The position numbers and the translations under genes were made by a program. Shown here piece by piece: positions 1-6,723 of a stretch of 11,798 nt of DNA (position 1 is the first letter of the stretch; each line of letters opens with the position of its first letter). This stretch comes from Ruminococcaceae bacterium UBA7217 (GTDB lineage Bacteria > Bacillota > Clostridia > Oscillospirales > Acutalibacteraceae). The notes under the pieces are model-generated. The model was not told the origin of the DNA and searched no databases. It worked only from the letters and a program-made list of their open reading frames with translations. The DNA lies in assembly GCA_002490425.1 (NCBI GenBank), contig DKTZ01000037.1, positions 10,593-22,390 on the forward strand, read 5' to 3'.

Positions 1-38
1 GTGCTGAAATAATCTCAGGAATTTTTTGTATATTTATA

Positions 39-67
39 TTGATTAAAATACGAAAATAATATATAAT
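39..67 (+). promoter_or_regulatory. Candidate sigma-A promoter of the nan operon
   Basis: A TTGATT hexamer at 39-44 and a perfect TATAAT at 62-67 are separated by 17 bases, the ideal spacing for the housekeeping sigma factor. The -35 matches the consensus at 4 of 6 positions. Transcription would start near 74, leaving a leader of about 60 bases before the nanE start. The region is very AT-rich, so chance matches are easy, but the combination of perfect -10, exact spacing and position makes this the best candidate. The call rests on sequence match only. Confidence 0.6.
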
Positions 68-79
68 AACCTCACAAAA

Positions 80-120
80 CATAAACAAAATTAAAGATTT
101 CATAACGAAACATAAACGAA
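80..120 (+). repeat. Three phased near-identical decamers, possible operator
   Basis: Three copies of a decamer related to CATAAACGAA begin at 80, 101 and 111. The first and third differ at one base, and the second is related by a one-base shift. Start-to-start distances of 21 and 10 bases are close to two turns and one turn of the helix, so all copies would lie on one face. They sit between the predicted transcription start and the nanE ribosome binding site, where a repressor would block transcription. A nan operator, for instance for an RpiR-type or GntR-type regulator, is an inference; low sequence complexity is the alternative. Confidence 0.4.
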
Positions 121-135
121 TTGGAGAAATGAGCT

Positions 136-822
136 TTGAAAAACAAGGAAATTCTTGAAAAAATTAAAGGCGGACTGATTGTATCCTGCCAAGCACTACC
201 TGAAGAGCCGTTACACAGCTCTTATATTATGTCGAGAATGGCTTATGCGGCATATCTCGGCGGAGCGGCGGGGATTCGTGCAAACACGGTAGAAGATATT
301 ACTGAAATCAAGAAAACCGTTGATTTACCGATTATCGGTATTATTAAGCAGGTTTATGACGATTCTGATGTTTACATTACGCCCACATTAAATGAAGTCC
401 AAAAGCTTTACGATTGCGGAGTTGACATAATTGCGGTTGACGCAACTGCCCGTTTACGCACAAGCGGCGTTTCTTTTGAGAACTTTTTTACAGAGGTAAG
501 AAAAAAATTCCCCAACCAGTTATTTATGGCAGATACCTCTTGCTTTGACGAGGGTAAAAAGGCACGTGAGCTCGGAATTGACATTGTGGGAACAACAATG
601 AGCGGTTATACTCCTTACACGAAGGGTACGGTATTGCCCGATTTCAATCTTATGGAGCGTTATGTTAAAGAGCTTGACTGCCCCGTTATTGCCGAGGGCG
701 GTATTTGGACTCCCGAACAGCTTAGAAAAGCGTTGGATATAGGCGTTCATGCGGCAGTTGTGGGAACGGCAATCACACGTCCGAGAGAAATTACGAAAAG
801 ATTTGCTGACGCAATAAAATAA
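136..822 (+). CDS. nanE: N-acetylmannosamine-6-phosphate 2-epimerase
   Basis: This cytoplasmic enzyme converts N-acetylmannosamine-6-phosphate to N-acetylglucosamine-6-phosphate in sialic acid catabolism. The 228 residues match the usual NanE length and read as a single TIM barrel. Visible family features are GGAAGIRAN (42-50) with Arg48, PIIGIIKQ (65-72) with the probable catalytic Lys71, ADTS (132-135), and IAEGGI (185-190) with the probable catalytic Glu187. The C-terminal VVGTAITRP (208-216) is the usual phosphate-binding end. The start is TTG, chosen because GGAG lies nine bases upstream at 123-126 and the reading frame begins with a typical NanE N-terminus. An ATG at 129 is in another frame and ends after nine codons. 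It is the first gene of an operon, with nanK 15 bases downstream. Confidence 0.95.
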   Translation: MKNKEILEKIKGGLIVSCQALPEEPLHSSYIMSRMAYAAYLGGAAGIRANTVEDITEIKKTVDLPIIGIIKQVYDDSDVYITPTLNEVQKLYDCGVDIIAVDATARLRTSGVSFENFFTEVRKKFPNQLFMADTSCFDEGKKARELGIDIVGTTMSGYTPYTKGTVLPDFNLMERYVKELDCPVIAEGGIWTPEQLRKALDIGVHAAVVGTAITRPREITKRFADAIK

Positions 823-837
823 TAGGAGAAAAACAGT

Positions 838-1746
838 ATGAAAATTTTAGTTTTTGATATAGGCGGAACTGCTATTAAATACGGTCTTGTAAGTGAGAAT
901 TTTGAAATTCTTGAATCGCATGAAATATCCTCCGCAATTGATGACGAAGGGACAACTGCAAAATCCGTTTTACAAAATCTTGACAGAGTAATGACCGAAT
1001 ACAAGGGAAAGTATGATGTTATCGGCATAAGCACAGCGGGTCAGGTTGATTTTGAAACGGGTGTTATCGTTTACGGAAGCGACAACATTCCGGGATTTAC
1101 CGGAACCGATATGAGAGGAATTTTTGAAAGCAAATACGGCGTCCCCGTAGCTGTTGACAATGACGTTAACTGTGCAGGCCTCGGCGAAGCGCATTTCGGT
1201 GCAGGCAGAGGTTCGGATTATTTCATCTGCCTGACATACGGAACGGGTGTAGGCGGTGCAATTTACCTTAACGGCGATATTTTAAGAGGAGCAAAATCAG
1301 CAGCAGGCGAATTCGGCCATATGGTTACCCACGCAGGCGGAGCTCAGTGCACTTGCGGGCGAAAGGGCTGTTATGAGGCTTACGCTTCATGCCGTGCTCT
1401 TACGGACAGAGTTTCCGAGCATTTCGGAAGATATGTATCGGGCAGAGAGATTTATGAACCTCAAATGCTCGAAGACCCATTTGTTCAACAGGCAATAAGC
1501 GATTGGGAGGATGAGATTGTAAACGGTCTTGTGTCTCTCAGCTATATTTTCAATCCACCCCTTATAGTTCTGGGTGGCGGAATTATGTCTGAGGAGCAGC
1601 TTGTAAATAATATTCGCAAAAAACTTATCAATAGAGTCGGTATAAATTATCAAAGCGTTCAGCTTGAAAAAGCACAGCTTAGAAACAAGGCAGGTATGCT
1701 CGGAGCGGCATATATTGCTAAAGAGAGACTTGACAGCTTAAAATAA
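838..1746 (+). CDS. nanK: ROK family kinase, probable N-acetylmannosamine kinase
   Basis: This sugar kinase of the ROK family probably phosphorylates N-acetylmannosamine to the 6-phosphate, feeding the epimerase encoded just upstream. The 302-residue length is normal for the family. The ATP-binding DIGGT motif is at 7-11, the catalytic NDVN motif at 108-111 has the probable base Asp109, and GTGVGG lies at 135-140. The ROK zinc site is complete: His161 in GEFGH, then Cys171, Cys173 and Cys178 in the CxCGxxGCxE motif. There is no N-terminal DNA-binding domain, so it is an enzyme and not a ROK repressor. An AGGAG site precedes the ATG. Sequence alone does not separate ManNAc kinase from glucokinase; the assignment to ManNAc rests on the flanking nanE and sialidase-like genes. 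Confidence 0.85.
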   Translation: MKILVFDIGGTAIKYGLVSENFEILESHEISSAIDDEGTTAKSVLQNLDRVMTEYKGKYDVIGISTAGQVDFETGVIVYGSDNIPGFTGTDMRGIFESKYGVPVAVDNDVNCAGLGEAHFGAGRGSDYFICLTYGTGVGGAIYLNGDILRGAKSAAGEFGHMVTHAGGAQCTCGRKGCYEAYASCRALTDRVSEHFGRYVSGREIYEPQMLEDPFVQQAISDWEDEIVNGLVSLSYIFNPPLIVLGGGIMSEEQLVNNIRKKLINRVGINYQSVQLEKAQLRNKAGMLGAAYIAKERLDSLK

Positions 1747-1763
1747 ATACGGAGGGGTTCTCT

Positions 1764-3053
1764 ATGTTTTCATTTTCAAAATGTCCCAAAGCAGAGTATT
1801 ACACAATTCCCCAGTTAGATTTGTCAGAAAAGACAGACGGTACACCGCCTGAGCTTGACTATTTATTTGAAAAATATGTAGTTGACGACAGCAAAGCGTA
1901 TTTAGGTCATCCTGACAGCATTTTATTAAAAAACGGCGATATTTTAACCTTTTATCCCGAAGGCCACGGCAAGGGCAAAATAGTTGTAAAGAGAAGCACT
2001 GACGGCGGTAAGACCTATTTTGACGGGCTTAAAAATATGCCTTCATCTTGGGCTGACTCTCTTGAAACGCCAACTGTTTTCAGACTCGAATTTCAGGACG
2101 GCAGTGAAAAGCTTCTTTTAGTTTCGGGCAATCCGAGATGGCCCAAAACTCCGACTCCGCTCGGCTTTAACTGCTCTCTGTCAGATGATGAGGGTGAAAC
2201 ATGGAGTGAATTTGAACGCTTTTTTGACAGAAAAAGCGATTTCACCGTTTGCCCCGTAGTTTCAATGGCAAGCCTTATTCATCTTAAAGAAAACGGCAAG
2301 TTTGTTGATAAATGGATGGGTATTTTCCATGAAAGAAACTTTGTAAATTACAAAACAGTCCTTTCTTTTGAAAACGGCAGGATGCATTGGTCAACGCCGG
2401 AAAAATATCTTTCCGATTACCGTAAAACAGAACGGCAGATGGGCGTCTGCGAGGTTTGCGCTGTACGATCAGACGGCGGAGAGGGCGACAGAATTTGCCT
2501 AATAGCCCGGGCAAATAAAAAACGCTCCAATTCTATTCTGTTTATTTCCGATGATGAGGGCAAAACATGGTCAGAGCCTAAGTTCTTGCCGACTGCTCTT
2601 ACAGGCGAGCGGCACAAGGTGGTTTATCTGCCTGACGGCAGACTTTACATTACCTTCCGTTCAATAATTCTTTCAAAAGAGGATGTTATAAAGCAACGCA
2701 GTAATTACGGCGAGAAAAATTGGTATTCCGAGGGCTTGATTGCTTGGGTCGGCACATTTGATGACCTTGTAAACTTGCGTGAGGGTCAGTACAGAATAAA
2801 GCTTGCCCATACATATTTGCCGAAGCAAAATAAGCCTACGCTTGTGGCAAATGCAGACACAGGCTATTGCGGAAACGTGTTGCTCCCTGACGGAACGGTT
2901 GTTACCTCATCCTACGGCATTTTCTTTACGGACGAAAAGGAGCACGGCGTGTATAATACGGATAAAGGCCTTCAGAAACGCAAAACCTGCGTTATTGCAA
3001 AGCGGGTTAATGTTAATGATACAGATAAGCTTTTAAAAGATATTCTTGGCTGA
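1764..3053 (+). CDS. Sialidase-like six-bladed beta-propeller protein (BNR/Asp-box), leaderless
   Basis: This 429-residue protein belongs to the sialidase/BNR-repeat superfamily and probably cleaves or processes sialylated substrates. Three Asp-boxes are visible: STDGGKTY (78-85), SDDEGETW (140-147) and SDDEGKTW (262-269). Arg283 (GERH) and Arg298 (TFRS) may be carboxylate-binding arginines. The usual N-terminal Arg-Ile-Pro motif is not seen; the equivalent place appears to read GHPDSILL (48-55), with Asp51 where the arginine would be expected. There is no signal peptide, so it should act in the cytoplasm on imported sugars, unlike secreted GH33 sialidases. GGAGGGG at 1751-1757 lies six bases before the ATG. 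It is the third gene of the nan operon, 17 bases after nanK. The gene end overlaps the opposing minus-strand gene by 21 bases. The exact CAZy family and the reaction remain uncertain. Confidence 0.75.
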   Translation: MFSFSKCPKAEYYTIPQLDLSEKTDGTPPELDYLFEKYVVDDSKAYLGHPDSILLKNGDILTFYPEGHGKGKIVVKRSTDGGKTYFDGLKNMPSSWADSLETPTVFRLEFQDGSEKLLLVSGNPRWPKTPTPLGFNCSLSDDEGETWSEFERFFDRKSDFTVCPVVSMASLIHLKENGKFVDKWMGIFHERNFVNYKTVLSFENGRMHWSTPEKYLSDYRKTERQMGVCEVCAVRSDGGEGDRICLIARANKKRSNSILFISDDEGKTWSEPKFLPTALTGERHKVVYLPDGRLYITFRSIILSKEDVIKQRSNYGEKNWYSEGLIAWVGTFDDLVNLREGQYRIKLAHTYLPKQNKPTLVANADTGYCGNVLLPDGTVVTSSYGIFFTDEKEHGVYNTDKGLQKRKTCVIAKRVNVNDTDKLLKDILG

Positions 3054-3413
3054 TATTTTTTCCTTTTCCCTAATATGGCGGACTCTTTCCGCCGCAATTG
3101 AAGACTGTTCTTCAAGCCTTTCCATATTGTCCTGACGGGCAAGTACGGGGAGGCTTTTTACTGTCTTTTCAATTTCGTCAATCTCGCTGTGGTTAACAAG
3201 CAGTGAGATTTTTTTCTCTTCATTCTCCCAAATTTCAAGCACATTTTCCGTAAGCTCAATTGCTCTTTCATTATCTTTATTTTCAGCGGCGCTTTGAATT
3301 TCGCCAAGCTTTTCCGAAAGATTTTCGCAAGAGGAGTCAAGCGACAATACGCTGAAGGATGCAACAGCGATAACCAATATCAGCGCAATAACCGAAACAA
3401 TAATTCTGTTCAT
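3033..3413 (-). CDS. DUF4363-type small membrane-anchored protein
   Basis: This 126-residue protein has one N-terminal hydrophobic helix (about residues 4-24) followed by a charged, helix-forming, Glu- and Lys-rich region, an architecture that fits the DUF4363 family found next to DUF421 proteins in clostridia. No enzymatic motif is visible. A TTG codon lies directly before the ATG in frame, but I chose the ATG at 3413: it overlaps the TGA stop of the upstream gene as TGATG, and GGGAGAG lies about seven bases before it. The one-base overlap indicates translational coupling with the DUF421 gene. The 3' end overlaps the sialidase-like gene by 21 bases on the opposite strand. Its function is unknown; I infer that it is an accessory partner of the DUF421 protein. 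Confidence 0.75.
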   Translation of the reverse strand: MNRIIVSVIALILVIAVASFSVLSLDSSCENLSEKLGEIQSAAENKDNERAIELTENVLEIWENEEKKISLLVNHSEIDEIEKTVKSLPVLARQDNMERLEEQSSIAAERVRHIREKEKISAKNIF

Positions 3414-4084
3414 CAAATATCTCTCCCAATCACAACGGTTTTTCCCGATTTGTCCACTGTCATAAGAAGCGTATTACCCACGTCAATATTTTGTTTCTTT
3501 ATGATACATTTTAGCTTTTCATCATTCATATTGCAGTCCTCAAATGCGCTTCTTTCAATTTGTCCGTCTGTAATAACAACGCACGGTATACCGCTGTCGT
3601 CTGCGGCAATGCCCGCATTTTTATTTGTGACTGTTTCAAAATCGGGCTTCAGCATCACGCTCATTTTGCCGTTTGTTTCAATTATTGCGTAGGACACAAG
3701 GGAAATATCAAAAATATCCTTTTGCCTCAGAGCCTCTAAAATATCGTCAATAGTAAGGCGGAGCTTTTTCATTTCCTTTTGCTGTAATTCGCCGTCACGG
3801 ATAATAATTATGGGATGACCCTGAACAAGAAATCTGAATTTAAGGCTTTTCATACTGGCGGCAGATGTAATAATTTCAAATGCGACAAGGAGCATTACGG
3901 GTACAACGGTTGAAATCAGTGGAATATCGTTATCTTCCATCGGCATAGCTATAATTTCAGATAAAAGCAAAGTAATTACAAGCTCAGACGGCTGTAATTC
4001 GCCTATTTGCCTTTTGCCCATAAGCCTTACAACGCAAATTACAATAAAATAAAGAATTATTGTACGAATAATTGTAACGAACAT
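3413..4084 (-). CDS. DUF421 (YetF-like) membrane protein
   Basis: This 223-residue inner-membrane protein belongs to the DUF421 family. It has three predicted membrane helices in the first 75 residues (about 3-20, 33-48 and 57-75) and a soluble C-terminal part. The family hallmark GKRQIGELQPSELVI is at 23-37, and RLTIDDILEALRQKDI (109-124) with YAIIETNGKMSV (132-143) matches the conserved soluble domain. An in-frame GTG at 4093 would add three residues. I prefer the ATG at 4084 because AGGTGA at 4095-4090 has ideal spacing to it and includes the GTG itself. It is coupled to the DUF4363 gene and divergent from gerA. From memory of the literature, DUF421 proteins YetF, YdfS and 2Duf of Bacillus affect spore resistance and germination, so a spore-membrane role is a reasonable inference. 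The biochemical activity is unknown. Confidence 0.9.
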   Translation of the reverse strand: MFVTIIRTIILYFIVICVVRLMGKRQIGELQPSELVITLLLSEIIAMPMEDNDIPLISTVVPVMLLVAFEIITSAASMKSLKFRFLVQGHPIIIIRDGELQQKEMKKLRLTIDDILEALRQKDIFDISLVSYAIIETNGKMSVMLKPDFETVTNKNAGIAADDSGIPCVVITDGQIERSAFEDCNMNDEKLKCIIKKQNIDVGNTLLMTVDKSGKTVVIGRDI

Positions 4085-4089
4085 AATAA

Positions 4090-4095
4090 TCACCT
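4090..4095 (-). promoter_or_regulatory. Ribosome binding site that decides the DUF421 start
   Basis: Read on the minus strand, AGGTGA is five bases upstream of the ATG at 4084. The in-frame GTG at 4093 lies inside this site and has no good Shine-Dalgarno sequence of its own, so the ATG is the more likely start. Confidence 0.6.
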
Positions 4096-4099
4096 GAAT

Positions 4100-4129
4100 G
4101 TATTTTTAACAATTGTTTTCTGAATATTA
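4100..4129 (+). promoter_or_regulatory. Weak candidate sigma-G (forespore) promoter for gerABC
   Basis: GTATT at 4100-4104 and AATATTA at 4123-4129 are 18 bases apart and partly match the sigma-G pattern, with 4 of 5 positions in the -35 and about 5 of 7 in the -10. Transcription would start near 4136, 18 bases before the gerA ATG. Germination receptor operons are normally under sigma-G, which is why I looked. The match is imperfect in an AT-rich stretch. It overlaps the AACAATTGTT palindrome at 4108-4117. Confidence 0.25.
4108..4117. repeat. Perfect 10-base palindrome in the divergent intergenic region
   Basis: AACAATTGTT is a perfect inverted repeat in the roughly 70-base region between the DUF421 and gerA starts. 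The symmetry does not extend into the flanking bases. It could be an operator shared by both divergent units, such as a SpoVT-like or other dimer site, but short AT-rich palindromes are common by chance. Confidence 0.3.
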
Positions 4130-4153
4130 CAAAAAAAACGGGGAAAAAACAGA

Positions 4154-5668
4154 ATGGTGATAAATGTGAAAAATTGGTATAGGAAAAAGATTGACGAAAT
4201 AACTGCACCGATAAAGTCAGACGATGAAAAAACACCTGTAAAGCCGACTGTTGCAGAAAATTTTAAATATCTGAAATCGAAGCTTACACCGTCTTTTGAC
4301 GTAAAATACCGCAAGAGTGAAGTTGACGGAATAACCTTTGGCTTTGTAATGCTTGACGGAATGTGTGACAACGAGCTTATTACAGAGCAGTTAATTATTC
4401 CCATTATGAGGGGAATTTACGAAACCGCAGACGGTGAAAAGGTGCTTGAGGCTGCGGCTGATTTAATTTCAGGCAGTATTGACAAATCAATTCAGTATGA
4501 ACTGAATACATCAATCCGTGAAATGCTTTCGGGCAGTCTTTTAATGTTTGTTGAAGGCTCTGAAAGGGCAGTTTTATTCGGCGTTCAAAAATTCCCCAAA
4601 CGGTCAATAAGTGAGCCTGACTCCGAAACACAGGAGAGAGGCTCAAAAGAGGGATTTTCCGAAAGCTTCAAGGATAATGTGGCACTTTTGAGGAGAAAAA
4701 TCCGCACACCTGTTCTCAAAACCGAGATTTTAGAAGTGGGTGCTACAAGTAAGACAAGGGTTTGTATTGTCTATTTGTCCGACAGGGTAAATGAAAAAAC
4801 GCTGGAGTCGGTAAAAAAGAAGATAAAAAACGCTTCGTTTGATGTATGCCTTGGCTCAGGCTACCTTGAACCGTTTCTCGGGACTGAAAAAATGTCCTTG
4901 TTTTCGGGTGTGGGTTCTACTGAACGTCCCGATGTTTTAACGGCAAAGCTTTCTGAAGGGAAAATCGGAATAATAACCGACGGTACTCCCTATGCTCTTT
5001 TTGTGCCGCATATTTTTACCGAATATTTTCATTCGCTTGACGATTATCTGAAAAAGCCTTATTATGCCGTTTCAATACGGCTTCTTAAAATTGCCGCATT
5101 TTTTGTGGGAATTTTTCTTCCCGGAATTTATGTTGCAATTTGTACCTTTCACCAAGAGGTAATTCCCGAAACTATGATTTTCGATATATGCCTGCAGGAA
5201 AGCTTTGTGCCGCTCCCAGTGATGATTGAGGCGCTGATAATGCATATGGTATTTGAAATTGTAAAAGAAGCAGGGCTTAGAATGCCTAAAAGCATCGGTA
5301 ATGCAGTTTCAATAGTGGGGGCTCTCGTTATAGGCGATGCCGCAGTTAGCGCAGGTCTTGTTGCCGCACCTATGCTTATAATTATAGGACTTACCGCAAT
5401 AAGCTCGTTTGTTATTCCGTCGCTTTATGATGTTTCATCACTTCTCAGAGCAATACTCATAATAGTCGGAGGCATCTCGGGATTTTACGGAATAATGCTT
5501 GTTTTTGCGACCGTTATTATTAATATGGCGGCGGTTGCACCTTACGGTATTCCGTTTACTTCTCCTTTGTCGCCCACAAAATCAGGTGCGTGGCGGGATT
5601 CGGTTTTCCGTGCCGATTGGCGAATTTTAGGCACAAAAAGATTACAGACAGATAGGCTTGATAAATAA
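4154..5668 (+). CDS. GerA-family spore germination receptor A subunit
   Basis: This is the A subunit of a nutrient germinant receptor in the spore inner membrane. GerA-type proteins assemble into an oligomeric channel that opens in response to amino acids or other nutrients. The 504-residue length is typical. The large N-terminal soluble domain carries the family signature RSISEPDSETQERG (150-163), then KEGFSES (165-171) and NVALLRRKIR (175-184). TEYFHSLDDY (289-298) leads into the membrane domain with about five helices between 308 and 458, including RMPKSIGNAVSIVGALVIG (376-394). The start has a GGGG motif about ten bases upstream. It overlaps the next gene by one base (TAATG), a sign of translational coupling in a gerABC operon. 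The germinant cannot be predicted. Confidence 0.95.
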   Translation: MVINVKNWYRKKIDEITAPIKSDDEKTPVKPTVAENFKYLKSKLTPSFDVKYRKSEVDGITFGFVMLDGMCDNELITEQLIIPIMRGIYETADGEKVLEAAADLISGSIDKSIQYELNTSIREMLSGSLLMFVEGSERAVLFGVQKFPKRSISEPDSETQERGSKEGFSESFKDNVALLRRKIRTPVLKTEILEVGATSKTRVCIVYLSDRVNEKTLESVKKKIKNASFDVCLGSGYLEPFLGTEKMSLFSGVGSTERPDVLTAKLSEGKIGIITDGTPYALFVPHIFTEYFHSLDDYLKKPYYAVSIRLLKIAAFFVGIFLPGIYVAICTFHQEVIPETMIFDICLQESFVPLPVMIEALIMHMVFEIVKEAGLRMPKSIGNAVSIVGALVIGDAAVSAGLVAAPMLIIIGLTAISSFVIPSLYDVSSLLRAILIIVGGISGFYGIMLVFATVIINMAAVAPYGIPFTSPLSPTKSGAWRDSVFRADWRILGTKRLQTDRLDK

Positions 5669-6723
5669 TGAATTCAAAAATTTCTGCATTTCAGTTTTAT
5701 TCCATACTGCTTTTAAGCCGTATTTTGATAACGCTGACCTACACTCCTAAATACACTGAGGGAATTACAGCGTCGGATAAGATTTTTCAAACGCTTTTTA
5801 GATTTATATTCGGCATAATCATTACATTACCCGTATTTTTGCTGAATAACAAAAATGAAAGTGAGCTTCAAAACAAAAACGGAGTTTTTCAAAAAATAAA
5901 AGCAGTGATTTTCTCGGCGGTTTTCTTTTATTTTTCTGTAACTACCGTGGCACGTCTTGACCTTTTTGCAGGCACGGTGATGTTTCCCGAAACAGATGTA
6001 AAATTTCTGCTTTTGCTTGTTATAGTATTTTGTGCATACGGCGCATACCTCGGCATTGAGCCTATTGCAAGAAGTGCAGTAATGTTTGTAATTCCCGTGC
6101 TTTTGTCCTTGGCGTTTATTTGCCTGTCTCTTGTGAAAAAGGTGGATTTGCTCAACTTAACACCCCTGTTTTATAACGGAGTTTTTCCTGTAGTAAAAAC
6201 TTCCTTAAGCGCTGTCGGCAGAACGGTTGAATATGCCGTTATAGCCGCATCATTGCCGTTTGTTAAGGGAAACAGCAAAAAAGGATTTTTTATATGGCTG
6301 ACATTACAAACAGTTATTACTGCAGCCGTCTTTTTCTTTGAGGGTACTTGCCTCGGAGCATTTTCAAATATGCAGCTTTTCCCTGTTTATACAATAGCGT
6401 CAATGGCACAGTTCTCTTTTTTCAGAGGCCTTGGCGCAATAATTACGGGAGTTTGGATACTTTGCGCTTTCCTAAAAATATCACTGCTTATTTTTCTTCA
6501 GTCAAAGCTGCTTTCAGAAGGCTTCGGCATAAAACGAATTACCGTCACTGTAGTTTCAGCAGTGTTGTTAGCAGTTGTATGCCTGTTTATTTCGGGAAAT
6601 GTCAGCAGATTTAATGCTGTTGATTCATCGCTTGTTAAATTCATTTTAATTATGATTTCCGTTCCTGCTTTAGCACTTGCGGAACTGATTGTAAAGAGGG
6701 TTAAAAAATGCGTAAGGCAGTAA
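5668..6723 (+). CDS. GerB-family spore germination permease-like subunit
   Basis: This is the B subunit of the germinant receptor, an APC-superfamily-like integral membrane protein that binds the germinant in characterised systems. The 351 residues contain about ten hydrophobic helices, for example 9-25, 43-59, 78-95, 112-130, 136-155, 208-225, 255-278, 292-310 and 323-342. The conserved region after helix seven reads FPVYTIASMAQFSFFRGLG (238-256); here the usual Glu-Arg-x-Asp element of the family appears as FRGLG. The start ATG shares a base with the gerA stop, and the end overlaps gerC by 16 bases, so all three subunits should be made together. Sequence divergence in this subunit normally reflects germinant specificity, so no ligand can be named. 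Confidence 0.92.
   Translation: MNSKISAFQFYSILLLSRILITLTYTPKYTEGITASDKIFQTLFRFIFGIIITLPVFLLNNKNESELQNKNGVFQKIKAVIFSAVFFYFSVTTVARLDLFAGTVMFPETDVKFLLLLVIVFCAYGAYLGIEPIARSAVMFVIPVLLSLAFICLSLVKKVDLLNLTPLFYNGVFPVVKTSLSAVGRTVEYAVIAASLPFVKGNSKKGFFIWLTLQTVITAAVFFFEGTCLGAFSNMQLFPVYTIASMAQFSFFRGLGAIITGVWILCAFLKISLLIFLQSKLLSEGFGIKRITVTVVSAVLLAVVCLFISGNVSRFNAVDSSLVKFILIMISVPALALAELIVKRVKKCVRQ

Noticed and set aside
1..12. Possible last codons of an upstream gene (GTG CTG AAA TAA)
   Set aside because: Four codons at the window edge cannot be distinguished from chance.
838..1746. ROK protein as a transcriptional repressor of the nan operon
   Set aside because: There is no N-terminal helix-turn-helix; the protein begins directly with the ATP-binding DIGGT motif and keeps all catalytic residues.
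3049..3070. T-rich stretch after the sialidase-like gene as an intrinsic terminator
   Set aside because: There is a T-run but no GC-rich stem before it, and the stretch is coding on the other strand.
3294..3692. Open frame of 132 codons on the plus strand across the DUF4363/DUF421 genes
   Set aside because: It is a mirror of two well-supported minus-strand genes and its translation has no recognisable domain.
4090..4404. Minus-strand open frame of 104 codons covering the gerA start
   Set aside because: It would cover the divergent control region and the coding start of gerA; the translation has no family features.
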